Shown piece after piece: positions 36,745 to 45,835 of a DNA stretch of 64,000 bases. Numbering within the stretch: the stretch's first letter is position 1; each line of letters begins with the position of its first letter. The DNA comes from Solirhodobacter olei. GTDB lineage: Bacteria; Pseudomonadota; Alphaproteobacteria; Rhodobacterales; Rhodobacteraceae. A program made the translations under genes and the position numbers. The notes under the pieces were generated by a model that saw nothing but the letters and a program-made list of their open reading frames with translations, did not search any database and was not told where the DNA came from. Where the stretch lies: contig NZ_RRYH01000002.1 of the NCBI RefSeq assembly GCF_004010155.1, forward strand, positions 62,001-126,000. Reading direction: 5' to 3'.

Positions 36745-37326
36745 TTACGGGATGATCCGGGTGTATTTCGTCCCCTGCAGCGAGGCCCCGGCGATCAGCC
36801 CGGCCTGGCCGAAGACCAGCGCCACCACCGGCGCCATCTCGGTCGTGGTGGAGACGCCGGCATTGCCGGCCTTGTCGCTCAGCGCATAGGTGAGATTCGC
36901 CCCGGCGGTCCAGCCGTTGGAGCTGCGGAAGTCCTCCAGCGCAGGCTGCGTCATGAAGAACAGCGCATGGGCATATTGCTGCGCGCCGATCTGCAGCCCG
37001 AAGGAGGCCTGGGTGGCGGCATAGTAATCCACCGTCACGCCGTTGATGCGCAGCGCGCCGCGCCCGTAGGCGCCGCCCACCATGAATGCGCCCTGGGTGA
37101 TGAGTGGCATGTAGAGCACGCCCACCGCCTTGCGCGTCAGCTCGTCGGTGCCGGGGAAATGCTGGTGAAGATATTGCACCTCGGCATTGACCCGCGCGTC
37201 GATCGTCGCGCCGTTGGAGTTGCCGATGCCGTTGCCGCAGGCGGCCAGAGTGGCCAGGCTCGCCGCGGCACCGCCGCTGGCGAGGAACCGCCGCCGTGTC
37301 ACTAGGTTCATGAGATCCGTCGTCAT
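36745..37326 (-). CDS. SYLF/YSC84-domain lipoprotein
   Basis: A 193-residue envelope protein with a SYLF lipid-binding domain. The N-terminus has twin arginines (TRRRFLASGG) and a lipobox (TLAAC, Cys29), so it may be a Tat-exported lipoprotein. The SYLF part shows AVGVLYMPLITQGAFMVGGAYGRG, then YYAATQASFGLQIGAQQYAHALFFM, and ends TKYTRIIP. ATG 37326 is preferred to 37404 because it places the signal at the N-terminus. Role in bacteria is poorly defined. Confidence 0.9.
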   Translation of the reverse strand: MTTDLMNLVTRRRFLASGGAAASLATLAACGNGIGNSNGATIDARVNAEVQYLHQHFPGTDELTRKAVGVLYMPLITQGAFMVGGAYGRGALRINGVTVDYYAATQASFGLQIGAQQYAHALFFMTQPALEDFRSSNGWTAGANLTYALSDKAGNAGVSTTTEMAPVVALVFGQAGLIAGASLQGTKYTRIIP

Positions 37327-37477
37327 CTGCTTACCCGTTTCTATGCCTGATCTGCCTCTGGGCGAACCGCCCGATCTTGCGCCGTTGCCCGGCTTATCCA
37401 CCAAGGATAGGGCGTTTGCGCGCCCCTGTCATCATGTTCCGCGCGCGCGGCCCGGGCCGGCGGGGCCTTGCCGAAGC

Positions 37478-38539
<1,062 letters not shown>

Positions 38540-38616
38540 TCAAGCATAGGGTAGCGAGACAAGGCGCCACAGGGCCGCCGGTGAACAGTCAAGCAGCAGG
38601 CAGGGGACGGGCGGCG

Positions 38617-39144
38617 GTGAAATTCTACCAGATGGTCTTCCAGCTGATCGACCTCAGGTCGTTCTCCAATCTGTGGTTCTGGATCGCTCTGGCGGTGGCA
38701 TGGTCCTCGACCAGCCACTGGGTGCTGGGCGTTCCCTACGACATGGTCCTGCGCGCGAAGCGGCAGGGCGGACAGGCACTGACCGACCTGGAGGATATCA
38801 CCCGGATCAACGTGAACCGGATCCTCTATATCGCCCGAACCTCCGGGATCTGGCTCATGGCGTTCTTGTTCTTCGTGCTGACCACGCTGGTCGTGCTGGG
38901 CTTCTACTACCGGGTGGAATTCGCCCAGGCGGTGTTCCTGCTGGGCGCGCCGCTGAGCGGCGTCGGCGCGCTCAGCATCCGCACGGCGCGCTTCATCGAG
39001 GCGGGCGAGGACAGCGGCGAGAAGCTGCAGCACAGGCTGCACATTCACCGGATGACAACGCAGTTCATCGGTATCCTCGCGATCTTCGTCACCGCCATGT
39101 GGGGCATGTACCAGAACATCAACATGAGCATGTTCGGGCACTAA
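38617..39144 (+). CDS. Membrane protein of the 'component of SufBCD complex' type
   Basis: A 175-residue protein with about four hydrophobic helices (FSNLWFWIALAVAWSSTSHWV, WLMAFLFFVLTTLVVLGFYY, AVFLLGAPLSGVGAL, FIGILAIFVTAMWGMY). GTG 38617 is taken as start, with GGGGACGGG upstream and the protein start KFYQMVFQLIDLRS. Relatives in Rhodobacterales are annotated as SufBCD-complex components; I know of no experiment behind that name, and no suf gene lies in this window. Function should be treated as unknown. Confidence 0.78.
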   Translation: MKFYQMVFQLIDLRSFSNLWFWIALAVAWSSTSHWVLGVPYDMVLRAKRQGGQALTDLEDITRINVNRILYIARTSGIWLMAFLFFVLTTLVVLGFYYRVEFAQAVFLLGAPLSGVGALSIRTARFIEAGEDSGEKLQHRLHIHRMTTQFIGILAIFVTAMWGMYQNINMSMFGH

Positions 39145-39167
39145 ACCCGGGTCGCGGCAGAGGGCAG

Positions 39168-39334
39168 CACCCGACCGCGGGTGGGCGCGGCGGCGTAATC
39201 GGTCTGTCCGTTTATGGCGAAGGTCCCCCGACGGCATTCTCGCCGTTGCGGGTGAAGAAGCGCCCGCCCGTCCGGGCGGTCGGGCGCTGCCCGGCGGTGC
39301 TGCGCACCGCGTATCGGGCGGGGGCTGCGCCCCC
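39168..39334. repeat. Cluster of GC-rich hairpins upstream of mfd
   Basis: Four perfect dyads occur in 170 bases without a gene: CACCCG/CGGGTG (39168-39183), GCGCCCG/CGGGCGC (39260-39287), CGGTGC-TGC-GCACCG (39295-39309) and GGGGGC-TGC-GCCCCC (39320-39334). The last has the same six-base arms as the hairpin at 19551. No T-runs follow. Confidence 0.55.
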
Positions 39335-39360
39335 AGGAAGGACAGGCGCAACCCTTTGGC

Positions 39361-39399
39361 GTCAATTTCGATTGACACCGCGGCCCCGTCGGCTAGCTC
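39361..39399 (+). promoter_or_regulatory. UUCG hairpin and candidate mfd promoter
   Basis: GTCAAT-TTCG-ATTGAC (39361-39376) is a perfect 6-bp stem with a UUCG loop. Its right arm contains the -35 TTGACA (39372-39377); TAGCTC follows after 16 nt at 39394-39399. Transcription would begin about at the ATG 39407, giving a nearly leaderless mfd mRNA. Tentative. Confidence 0.35.
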
Positions 39400-39406
39400 A
39401 GGCCGG

Positions 39407-42400
39407 ATGACGGACAACCTCAGGATCACGCTGGGCGGCGCGCCCGAGGGCTTCGACGCCCGGCTCCTCGCCCGCGAGGCGGAGAAGACCGGCCGTCCGG
39501 TCATCCATGTCGCCCGTGACGACAAGCGGCTGGAAGCGATGCGCACGGCGCTCGCCTTCTTCGCGCCCGAAGCGGTCGTCCTGACCCTTCCCGCCTGGGA
39601 TTGCCTGCCCTACGACCGCGTCTCGCCCAACCCCGAGATCTCGGCCGCCCGCATGGCAACGCTGGCCGCGCTTGCCCATGGCGTCCCCGGGCCCTTCGTC
39701 CTTCTGACCACGCTCAACGCGGCCGCCCAGCGGCTTCCGGCGCGCGACCTTCTGCGGACCGCCTCCTTCTCCGCCCGCGTCGGCCACCGGATCGACGAAC
39801 CCGCGCTGCGCGACTTCCTCGCCCGCATGGGCTTCTCGCAAAGCTCCACCGTCTCCGAACCCGGCGACTACGCCATCCGCGGCGGCATCATCGACATCTA
39901 CCCGCCGGGCGAGGGCGGCCCGGTCCGGCTCGACCTCTTCGGCGACGTGCTCGACGGCGCCCGCCGCTTCGATCCGGTCTCCCAGCGCACGACCGAGAAG
40001 CTTTCGGTGGTAGAGCTCGCCCCCGTGTCCGAGGTGATCCTCGACGAGCCCTCGATCACCCGCTTCCGCCAGAACTACCGCATCGAATTCGGCGCCGCGG
40101 GCACCGACGATCCGCTCTACGAGGCCGTCTCTGCCGGGCGCAAGCACCAGGGGATGGAGCATTGGCTGCCGTTCTTCCATGACCGGCTGGAGACGCTTTT
40201 CGACTACCTGCCCGAGGCCTCGGTCCTGCTCGACGACCAGGTCACGCCGGCGCGGCTGTCCCGCTGGGAGGGGATCGCCGACCAGTACGAGGCGCGGCGC
40301 GAGGCGATGACCGCCAAGGGCCGCATCGACAGCGTCTACAAACCCTGTCCGCCGGGCCTCCTCTACCTCGACGATGCGGCCTGGGAGGCCGCGCTCGATG
40401 GCCAGCGCGTCGTGCAGCTGAGCCCGCTGCCCCAGGCGGCGGGTCCCGGCATGGCCGACGCTGGCGGCCGTATCGGGCGCAATTTTGCCCCCGAACGGCA
40501 GCTTGAAAGCATCAATCTTTTCGGTGCTCTGGCCGATCATCTTCGCGCAAAACGCAAGGTCGGGCAGGTCGTCGTCACCTCCTATTCCGAGGGCGCGCGC
40601 GAGCGGCTGAAGGGGCTGATGGAGGATCAGGGCGTCGAGGGCGCGCTGGAGATCGACGACATTCGCGCCATCCCCGAGGGCAAGGGCGGGCTGTTCCTCG
40701 CCATCTGGGCGCTGGAACACGGATTCGAAAGCCCGGGCCTGACGGTCGTCTCGGAACAGGACGTGCTGGGTGAACGCCTCATCCGCGGCCAGAAAAAACG
40801 CAGGAAAGCCGAGAACTTCCTGACCGAAGCTCAGTCGCTTTCCCCGGGCGACCTCGTGGTCCATGTCGAACATGGCGTCGGCCGCTACACGGGGCTGGAG
40901 ACGATCCAGGCCCTCGGCGCGCCGCACGAATGCATCGCGCTCGAATATGCCGAGGGCGCGCGGCTCTACCTGCCGGTGGAGAACATCGAACTTCTCAGCC
41001 GCTATGGCCATGAGGAGGGGCTTCTCGACAAGCTGGGTGGGGTCGCCTGGCAGGCCAAGAAGGCGCGGCTGAAGAACCGCATCCGCGAGATCGCCGACCG
41101 CCTGATCCGCGTTGCGGCCGAGCGCCAGCTGCGCCACGCCCCGATCCTGGAGGCGCCGCACCAGGCGTGGGAGGCCTTTGCCTCGCGCTTTCCCTACCAG
41201 GAGACGGACGACCAGCTCGCCGCCATTGCCGATGTAACCGAAGATCTGGACCGCGGCATCCCGATGGACCGGCTGATCGTCGGCGACGTGGGCTTCGGCA
41301 AGACCGAGGTGGCACTGCGCGCGGCCTTCGGGGCCGCAATGGCCGGCGTGCAGGTCGCCATCGTCGCCCCCACCACACTGCTGGCCCGCCAGCACTACCG
41401 CACCTTCGCCGAGCGATTCCGCGGCTTTCCCATCGCCGTCCGCTCGCTCTCCCGCTTCGTCTCCGCCCGCGACGCGACGGCGACGCGGGCCGGGCTGGCC
41501 GACGGCACGGTCGATATCGTCGTCGGCACCCATGCGGTGCTCGCCAAGGCGGTGAAGTTCAAGAACCTTGGCCTTCTGATCATCGACGAAGAGCAGCACT
41601 TCGGCGTCACCCACAAGGAACGGCTGAAAGAGCTGCGTTCGGACATCCACGTCCTGACGCTCACCGCCACGCCGATCCCGCGCACGCTGCAGCTTTCGCT
41701 GACCGGGGTGCGGGATCTCTCGATCATCGGCACCCCGCCGGTCGACCGCCTCGCCATCCGCACCTATGTCAGCGAGTTCGACACGGTGACGATCCGCGAG
41801 GCGCTTCTGCGCGAGCATTACCGGGGCGGGCAGAGCTTCTTCGTCGTCCCCCGCATCGCCGACCTGCCGGACATGGAAGCCTTCCTGCGCGACCATGTGC
41901 CGGAAGTCACCTTCGTCGTGGCGCACGGGCAGATGGCGGCGGGTGATCTCGACGACCGGATGAACGCCTTCTACGACGGCAAGTACGATGTGCTGCTGTC
42001 GACCACGATCGTGGAAAGCGGCCTCGACATCCCGACAGCCAACACGATGATCGTGCACCGCGCAGACCGTTTCGGGCTGGCGCAGCTCTACCAGATCCGC
42101 GGTCGTGTGGGGCGGTCCAAGACCCGCGCTTACTGCTACCTGACCACCAAGCCCCGCGCGCCGCTCACGCCGCAGGCGGTGAAGCGGCTGCGGCTTCTGG
42201 GCTCGCTCGACAGCCTCGGCGCGGGCTTCACGCTTGCCAGCCAGGACCTCGACCTGCGCGGCGCGGGCAACATCCTGGGCGAGGAACAGTCCGGCCATAT
42301 CACCGAGGTCGGCTACGAGCTTTACCAGCACATGCTGCAGGAGACGATCGCGCGCATCAAATCGGGCGAGATCGACGGGCTCAGCGGCTCCGACGATCAA

Positions 42401-42880
42401 TGGGCGCCTCAGATCAACCTCGGCGTGCCGGTGCTGATCCCGGAAAGCTACGTGCCGGATCTCGACATCCGCCTCGGCCTTTACCGCCGGCTCTCGGGCC
42501 TGACGACGAAGGTGGAACTGGAGGGGTTCGCGGCCGAGCTGATCGACCGTTTCGGCAAGCTGCCGCGCGAGGTGAACACGCTGATGCTCGTCGTCCGGAT
42601 CAAAGCGATGTGCAAGCGCGCCGGCATCTCGCGGCTGGACGCGGGCCCGCGGGGCGCCACGATCCAGTTCCACAACGACAAGTTCGCCAACCCGGCCGGC
42701 CTGGTCGAATTCATGCAGGCGCAGGGCGGGGCCGCGCGGATCAAGGACAACAAGATCGTCATCGCCCGCGAATTCCCTGGCGAGGGCGAGCGGATCAAGG
42801 GCGCCTTCGCGATCGCAAGGGATCTTGCCGAGAAGGTCGTCAAACCCAACCAGAAGCCGGCGAAGGCCGGGGCGCGCTGA
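39407..42880 (+). CDS. mfd: Transcription-repair coupling factor
   Basis: ATP-driven translocase that removes RNA polymerase stalled at DNA damage and recruits UvrA. The 1157 residues contain the UvrB-like N-terminal module (PEISAARMATLAAL; VSEPGDYAIRGGIIDIYPPGE), the RNAP-interacting CarD-like domain (LSPGDLVVHVEHGVGRYTGLE), the RecG-like motor with Walker A GDVGFGKTEVALRA, LLIIDEEQHFGV and TATPIPRTL, and the C-terminal TRCF domain. The frame extends to TTG 39356, but ATG 39407 matches the family start and length. It converges with the MFS gene. Confidence 0.95.
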   Translation: MTDNLRITLGGAPEGFDARLLAREAEKTGRPVIHVARDDKRLEAMRTALAFFAPEAVVLTLPAWDCLPYDRVSPNPEISAARMATLAALAHGVPGPFVLLTTLNAAAQRLPARDLLRTASFSARVGHRIDEPALRDFLARMGFSQSSTVSEPGDYAIRGGIIDIYPPGEGGPVRLDLFGDVLDGARRFDPVSQRTTEKLSVVELAPVSEVILDEPSITRFRQNYRIEFGAAGTDDPLYEAVSAGRKHQGMEHWLPFFHDRLETLFDYLPEASVLLDDQVTPARLSRWEGIADQYEARREAMTAKGRIDSVYKPCPPGLLYLDDAAWEAALDGQRVVQLSPLPQAAGPGMADAGGRIGRNFAPERQLESINLFGALADHLRAKRKVGQVVVTSYSEGARERLKGLMEDQGVEGALEIDDIRAIPEGKGGLFLAIWALEHGFESPGLTVVSEQDVLGERLIRGQKKRRKAENFLTEAQSLSPGDLVVHVEHGVGRYTGLETIQALGAPHECIALEYAEGARLYLPVENIELLSRYGHEEGLLDKLGGVAWQAKKARLKNRIREIADRLIRVAAERQLRHAPILEAPHQAWEAFASRFPYQETDDQLAAIADVTEDLDRGIPMDRLIVGDVGFGKTEVALRAAFGAAMAGVQVAIVAPTTLLARQHYRTFAERFRGFPIAVRSLSRFVSARDATATRAGLADGTVDIVVGTHAVLAKAVKFKNLGLLIIDEEQHFGVTHKERLKELRSDIHVLTLTATPIPRTLQLSLTGVRDLSIIGTPPVDRLAIRTYVSEFDTVTIREALLREHYRGGQSFFVVPRIADLPDMEAFLRDHVPEVTFVVAHGQMAAGDLDDRMNAFYDGKYDVLLSTTIVESGLDIPTANTMIVHRADRFGLAQLYQIRGRVGRSKTRAYCYLTTKPRAPLTPQAVKRLRLLGSLDSLGAGFTLASQDLDLRGAGNILGEEQSGHITEVGYELYQHMLQETIARIKSGEIDGLSGSDDQWAPQINLGVPVLIPESYVPDLDIRLGLYRRLSGLTTKVELEGFAAELIDRFGKLPREVNTLMLVVRIKAMCKRAGISRLDAGPRGATIQFHNDKFANPAGLVEFMQAQGGAARIKDNKIVIAREFPGEGERIKGAFAIARDLAEKVVKPNQKPAKAGAR

Positions 42881-42898
42881 CGCCCGGCCGCTCCGGCC

Positions 42899-44092
42899 TC
42901 ACCGCGGGATGGTCTTCATCAGCCCGAACCCTGTCACCGCCAGCCCGGCCGTCGCCGCCATCAGCGGCACCGGCGTTCCGTCGAAGGCCAGCCCGATCGG
43001 CACCGCGATCCCGACAGAGACAACCGTCGCGATCGCCCCGTTGACCGAGGCCGCCATGCCCGCGATATGGCCCAGCGGTTCCAGCGCCAGCGCGTTGAGG
43101 TTGCCGATGGTCAGGCTCGCCATGATGAAGACGCCGGTGTTCCAGGCCAGGTAGGCCGGAAATGCCAGCCATCCCGGCAGAAGCCCCTGCGAGAAGGCCA
43201 CCACCAGCGCGGCCGAAAAGGCCACCTGCACCCCCAGCGCCAGCGTGATCAGGTGCCGCATCCCCAGCCGCAGCACGAAGGTCGCGTTCAGAAGGCTCGC
43301 CCCGCCCGAACTCAGCGCGATGGCGGCGAACCAGAACGGGAAGCTCGCGCCCCGCCCGAAGGTGATGGAGAAGATCTGCTGGGTCGAGGACAGCGTGGCG
43401 AAAAGAACGCCGTAGACCAGCGTCTGCACCGCGGTGGCGGTGACCACCGGGCGATGGGTCATCACCTCGCGGAACGCCGCCGCCAGCGGGCCAAGGCGCA
43501 GCGGGCGGCGCTTGTCGCGGGCCAGCGTCTCGGGCTGGCGCAGGGTCATCCAGCTCGCCATCGTGAAGGCGAAGACGATCAGCGCGCCGAAGATCCCGCG
43601 CCAGCCGAAGGCCGCGATGATCACCGTGCCGACCGACGGTGCGATGGCCGGGACCAGCGTGAAGACCATCATGATGAACGACACGATCCGCGCCATGTGG
43701 CGGCCGGAATGCAGGTCGCGCACCAGCGCCAGCGCCGCGATCCGCGGCCCGGAAGATCCCAGCCCCTGCAGCACCCGCGCCGCCAGAAGCATCTCCAGAG
43801 ACTGGGCCGAGGCCGCCAGAGCCGCCCCGATGGCATAGATCGCCACACCGCCCAGGATCGTCGGCTTGCGCCCCACGGTGTCCGAGATCGGGCCGGCGAA
43901 GAGCGTGCCGACCCCGAGCCCCAGAACGAAGGAGGTGACGATCAGCTGCGCGCGGTTCACGTCCTCGGGCGTAAGCTGCGCCGCGATCGAGGGCAGGGCG
44001 GGCAGCATCCCGTCGATGGAGAAGGAAACCACGGCCGACATCATCGCCATCAGGGTGATGAACTCCGGCTGCTTCATCGGGCGCGTCGGCAT
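42899..44092 (-). CDS. MFS multidrug transporter, Bcr/CflA family
   Basis: Proton-driven exporter of 397 residues with twelve predicted helices. The loop 2-3 MFS motif is GTLFAGPISDTVGRKPTILGG. The helix-4/5 segment LAARVLQGLGSSGPRIAALALVRDL fits Bcr/CflA proteins (drug, bicyclomycin, sulfonamide or small-peptide export). The start MPTRPMKQPEFITLMAMMSA is typical. A terminator ends the upstream DsbA-like gene, so this gene is probably transcribed alone. Confidence 0.92.
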   Translation of the reverse strand: MPTRPMKQPEFITLMAMMSAVVSFSIDGMLPALPSIAAQLTPEDVNRAQLIVTSFVLGLGVGTLFAGPISDTVGRKPTILGGVAIYAIGAALAASAQSLEMLLAARVLQGLGSSGPRIAALALVRDLHSGRHMARIVSFIMMVFTLVPAIAPSVGTVIIAAFGWRGIFGALIVFAFTMASWMTLRQPETLARDKRRPLRLGPLAAAFREVMTHRPVVTATAVQTLVYGVLFATLSSTQQIFSITFGRGASFPFWFAAIALSSGGASLLNATFVLRLGMRHLITLALGVQVAFSAALVVAFSQGLLPGWLAFPAYLAWNTGVFIMASLTIGNLNALALEPLGHIAGMAASVNGAIATVVSVGIAVPIGLAFDGTPVPLMAATAGLAVTGFGLMKTIPR

Positions 44093-44202
44093 GTCTCTGT
44101 CCTGGGGCGGGAAGGCCCGCAGGCGAAACTCCGCATCCCTATCCTGAAAAAGTGATTGGTCTTTGGCGAGACCTACAGGCCGATCCCGGGCACCGCCAGA
44201 GC

Positions 44203-44241
44203 AAAAACGCCCCGGCGGCCAAGATCGGGACCGCGGCCGGG
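44203..44241 (-). terminator. Probable intrinsic terminator of the DsbA-like gene
   Basis: On the minus strand, CCCGGC (44241-44236) pairs with GCCGGG (44216-44211) around a 19-nt loop, followed by G, CG and five T (44207-44203). It starts directly after the stop codon at 44243. Confidence 0.55.
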
Positions 44242-44242
44242 A

Positions 44243-44929
44243 TCAGCCCTGGGCCGTCCCCTCTGCAGGCCCCTCCGAAGGCCCCTCCGCCTCGGCCTGC
44301 GCCTGCTCGGCCAGCTCGGCGATGGCCTTGCGCCAGAGGTCGGCGGGCTGCGCGCCCTGCAGCACGTAGCGGTTGGCGATGACGAAAGTCGGCACCGCGC
44401 TTACCCCGCGCTCGCGGGCGTGGGCGTCGCGGGCAAGGATGCCCTCGCGGTCGGCGTCGCTGTCCAGCAGCCGCACCAGCATCTCGCGATCAAGGCCCGA
44501 GGCCGCGCCGATGTCGGCCAGCACCGCCCGGTCGCCGATATCGCGGCCCTCGCGGAAATAAGCCCGGAACAGCGCGCCCTTTACCATGGATTGCCGCCCC
44601 TCCAGCCCCGCCCAATGGATCAGGCGGTGGGCATCCAGCGTGTTCGGCGTGCGGGTGATGCGCGAGAAGTCGATCTCGATCCCCGCCTCGCGCGCGGCAT
44701 GCTCGATCCGGTCGTAGATCGCCGCCGCCCGCTCGCGCCCGCCGAACTTCTCGGCAAGGTAGCTCGCCCGGTCCGCGCCGCCCGCCGGCATGTCGGGGTT
44801 CAGCTGGAACGGATGCCACTCGATCTCGAACATATGGCCCGGCTCGGCCTCCAGCGCGCGGTCGAGATAGGTCTTCCCGATATAGCACCAGGGGCAGACG
44901 GGATCGGAGAAGATATCGAGCTTGATCAT
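44243..44929 (-). CDS. DsbA-family thiol oxidoreductase (FrnE-like)
   Basis: A 228-residue thioredoxin-fold protein with the CPWC active site at residues 12-15 (DPVCPWCYIGK) and the cis-Pro loop SAVPTFVIANRYVLQGAQP. It has no signal peptide, so it is a cytoplasmic FrnE/polyketide-isomerase-like DsbA homologue. The C-terminal tail is rich in Glu, Gly and Ala and looks disordered (EAEGPSEGPAEG). ATG 44929 (MIKLDIFSDPVC) is preferred to 44944. It diverges from the XRE-cupin regulator. Confidence 0.9.
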   Translation of the reverse strand: MIKLDIFSDPVCPWCYIGKTYLDRALEAEPGHMFEIEWHPFQLNPDMPAGGADRASYLAEKFGGRERAAAIYDRIEHAAREAGIEIDFSRITRTPNTLDAHRLIHWAGLEGRQSMVKGALFRAYFREGRDIGDRAVLADIGAASGLDREMLVRLLDSDADREGILARDAHARERGVSAVPTFVIANRYVLQGAQPADLWRKAIAELAEQAQAEAEGPSEGPAEGTAQG

Positions 44930-45066
44930 GCAGGGCCTCGTCATCCGGCCGCGGGCCGGCCGGTTTCATTGCTGGTCCGGTTGTAGGGCAGGGCGGCGGG
45001 ATCGGCAAACCCCGCCCGCGCGCGATTTCTTGCCAGCCTGCCCCCGCATGGCGTATTTGAGCCTGC

Positions 45067-45690
45067 ATGACCAAGCCCGATCCCACCGCCATCATCCGTA
45101 TCGCCCGCGAAAGCGGGGCCGAGGTGACGCCCGCGCCGCTCGACCTCGGCCACCGGGTGCGCGAGCTCAGGAAAGAGCGTGGCTGGACTCTGGAACAGGC
45201 GGCGGTCCAGGCCGGGCTGGCGCGCTCGACGCTGTCGAAGATCGAGAACGGGCAGATGTCGCCCACCTATGACGCGCTGAAGAAGCTGGCGCTCGGCCTG
45301 TCGATCTCGGTGCCGCAGCTCTTCACGCCGCCCTCGAACACCCAGGTGAACGGCCGCATGGCCTTCACCCGCTCGGGCGAGGGGCAGGCCCACGCGACGG
45401 CCACCTACGAGCACGAGCTTCTGGCAAGCCAGCTGCGCGCCAAGCAGATGCTGCCCTACCGTGCCCGGGTCCGCGCCCGCTCGGTCGAGGAATTCGACGG
45501 CTGGGTCAGGCACGACGGCGAGGAGTTCCTCTACGTCCTGACCGGCACGATCCGGCTCTATACAGAGTTCTACGAGCCGCAGGACATGCGCCGGGGCGAC
45601 AGCGCCTATTACGACGCCACAATGGGCCACAACGTCATCTCCACCTCGGAGGAAGACGCGCTGATCCTCTGGGTCACGTCGCTGGTCTGA
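45067..45690 (+). CDS. XRE-family regulator with C-terminal cupin domain
   Basis: A 207-residue transcription factor. The HTH_3 domain (LGHRVRELRKERGWTLEQAAVQAGLARSTLSKIENGQ in pieces) spans about residues 25-80. A cupin sensor domain follows (GWVRHDGEEFLYVLTGTIRLYTEFYEPQDMRRGDSAYYDATMGHNV). Proteins of this architecture often repress amino-acid or polyamine catabolism genes. It starts at ATG 45067 without a strong ribosome site. Its target is not evident. Confidence 0.92.
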   Translation: MTKPDPTAIIRIARESGAEVTPAPLDLGHRVRELRKERGWTLEQAAVQAGLARSTLSKIENGQMSPTYDALKKLALGLSISVPQLFTPPSNTQVNGRMAFTRSGEGQAHATATYEHELLASQLRAKQMLPYRARVRARSVEEFDGWVRHDGEEFLYVLTGTIRLYTEFYEPQDMRRGDSAYYDATMGHNVISTSEEDALILWVTSLV

Positions 45691-45717
45691 CCGGCCCGGA
45701 CGGCGCCGGGCCGCCGA

Positions 45718-45831
45718 TCAAAGCGAGTTCTGCACCGCATGGGCGGCGCCGGAGATATCCTGGCCCACGCCCGCGACCGTGTTGCAGCCGCCCAGGGCCG
45801 CAACCAGCGCCATCAGCACGAAGATCCGCAT
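45718..45831 (-). CDS. Entericidin A/B-family small lipoprotein
   Basis: A 37-residue lipoprotein, MRIFVLMALVAALGGC followed by NTVAGVGQDISGAA, with the lipobox LGGC at Cys16 and the conserved entericidin N-T-V-x-G-x-G-x-D pattern. Entericidins are a toxin-antidote-like pair in E. coli; single copies are common in alphaproteobacteria and their role is unclear. GGGATAAGCAG precedes ATG 45831. It begins 4 nt after the YejA-type gene ends, so it is probably in the same transcript. Confidence 0.88.
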   Translation of the reverse strand: MRIFVLMALVAALGGCNTVAGVGQDISGAAHAVQNSL

Positions 45832-45835
45832 CTGC

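Noticed and set aside
39398-42673. 1091-codon minus-strand frame across mfd
   Set aside because: Antisense shadow; mfd motifs are complete on the plus strand.
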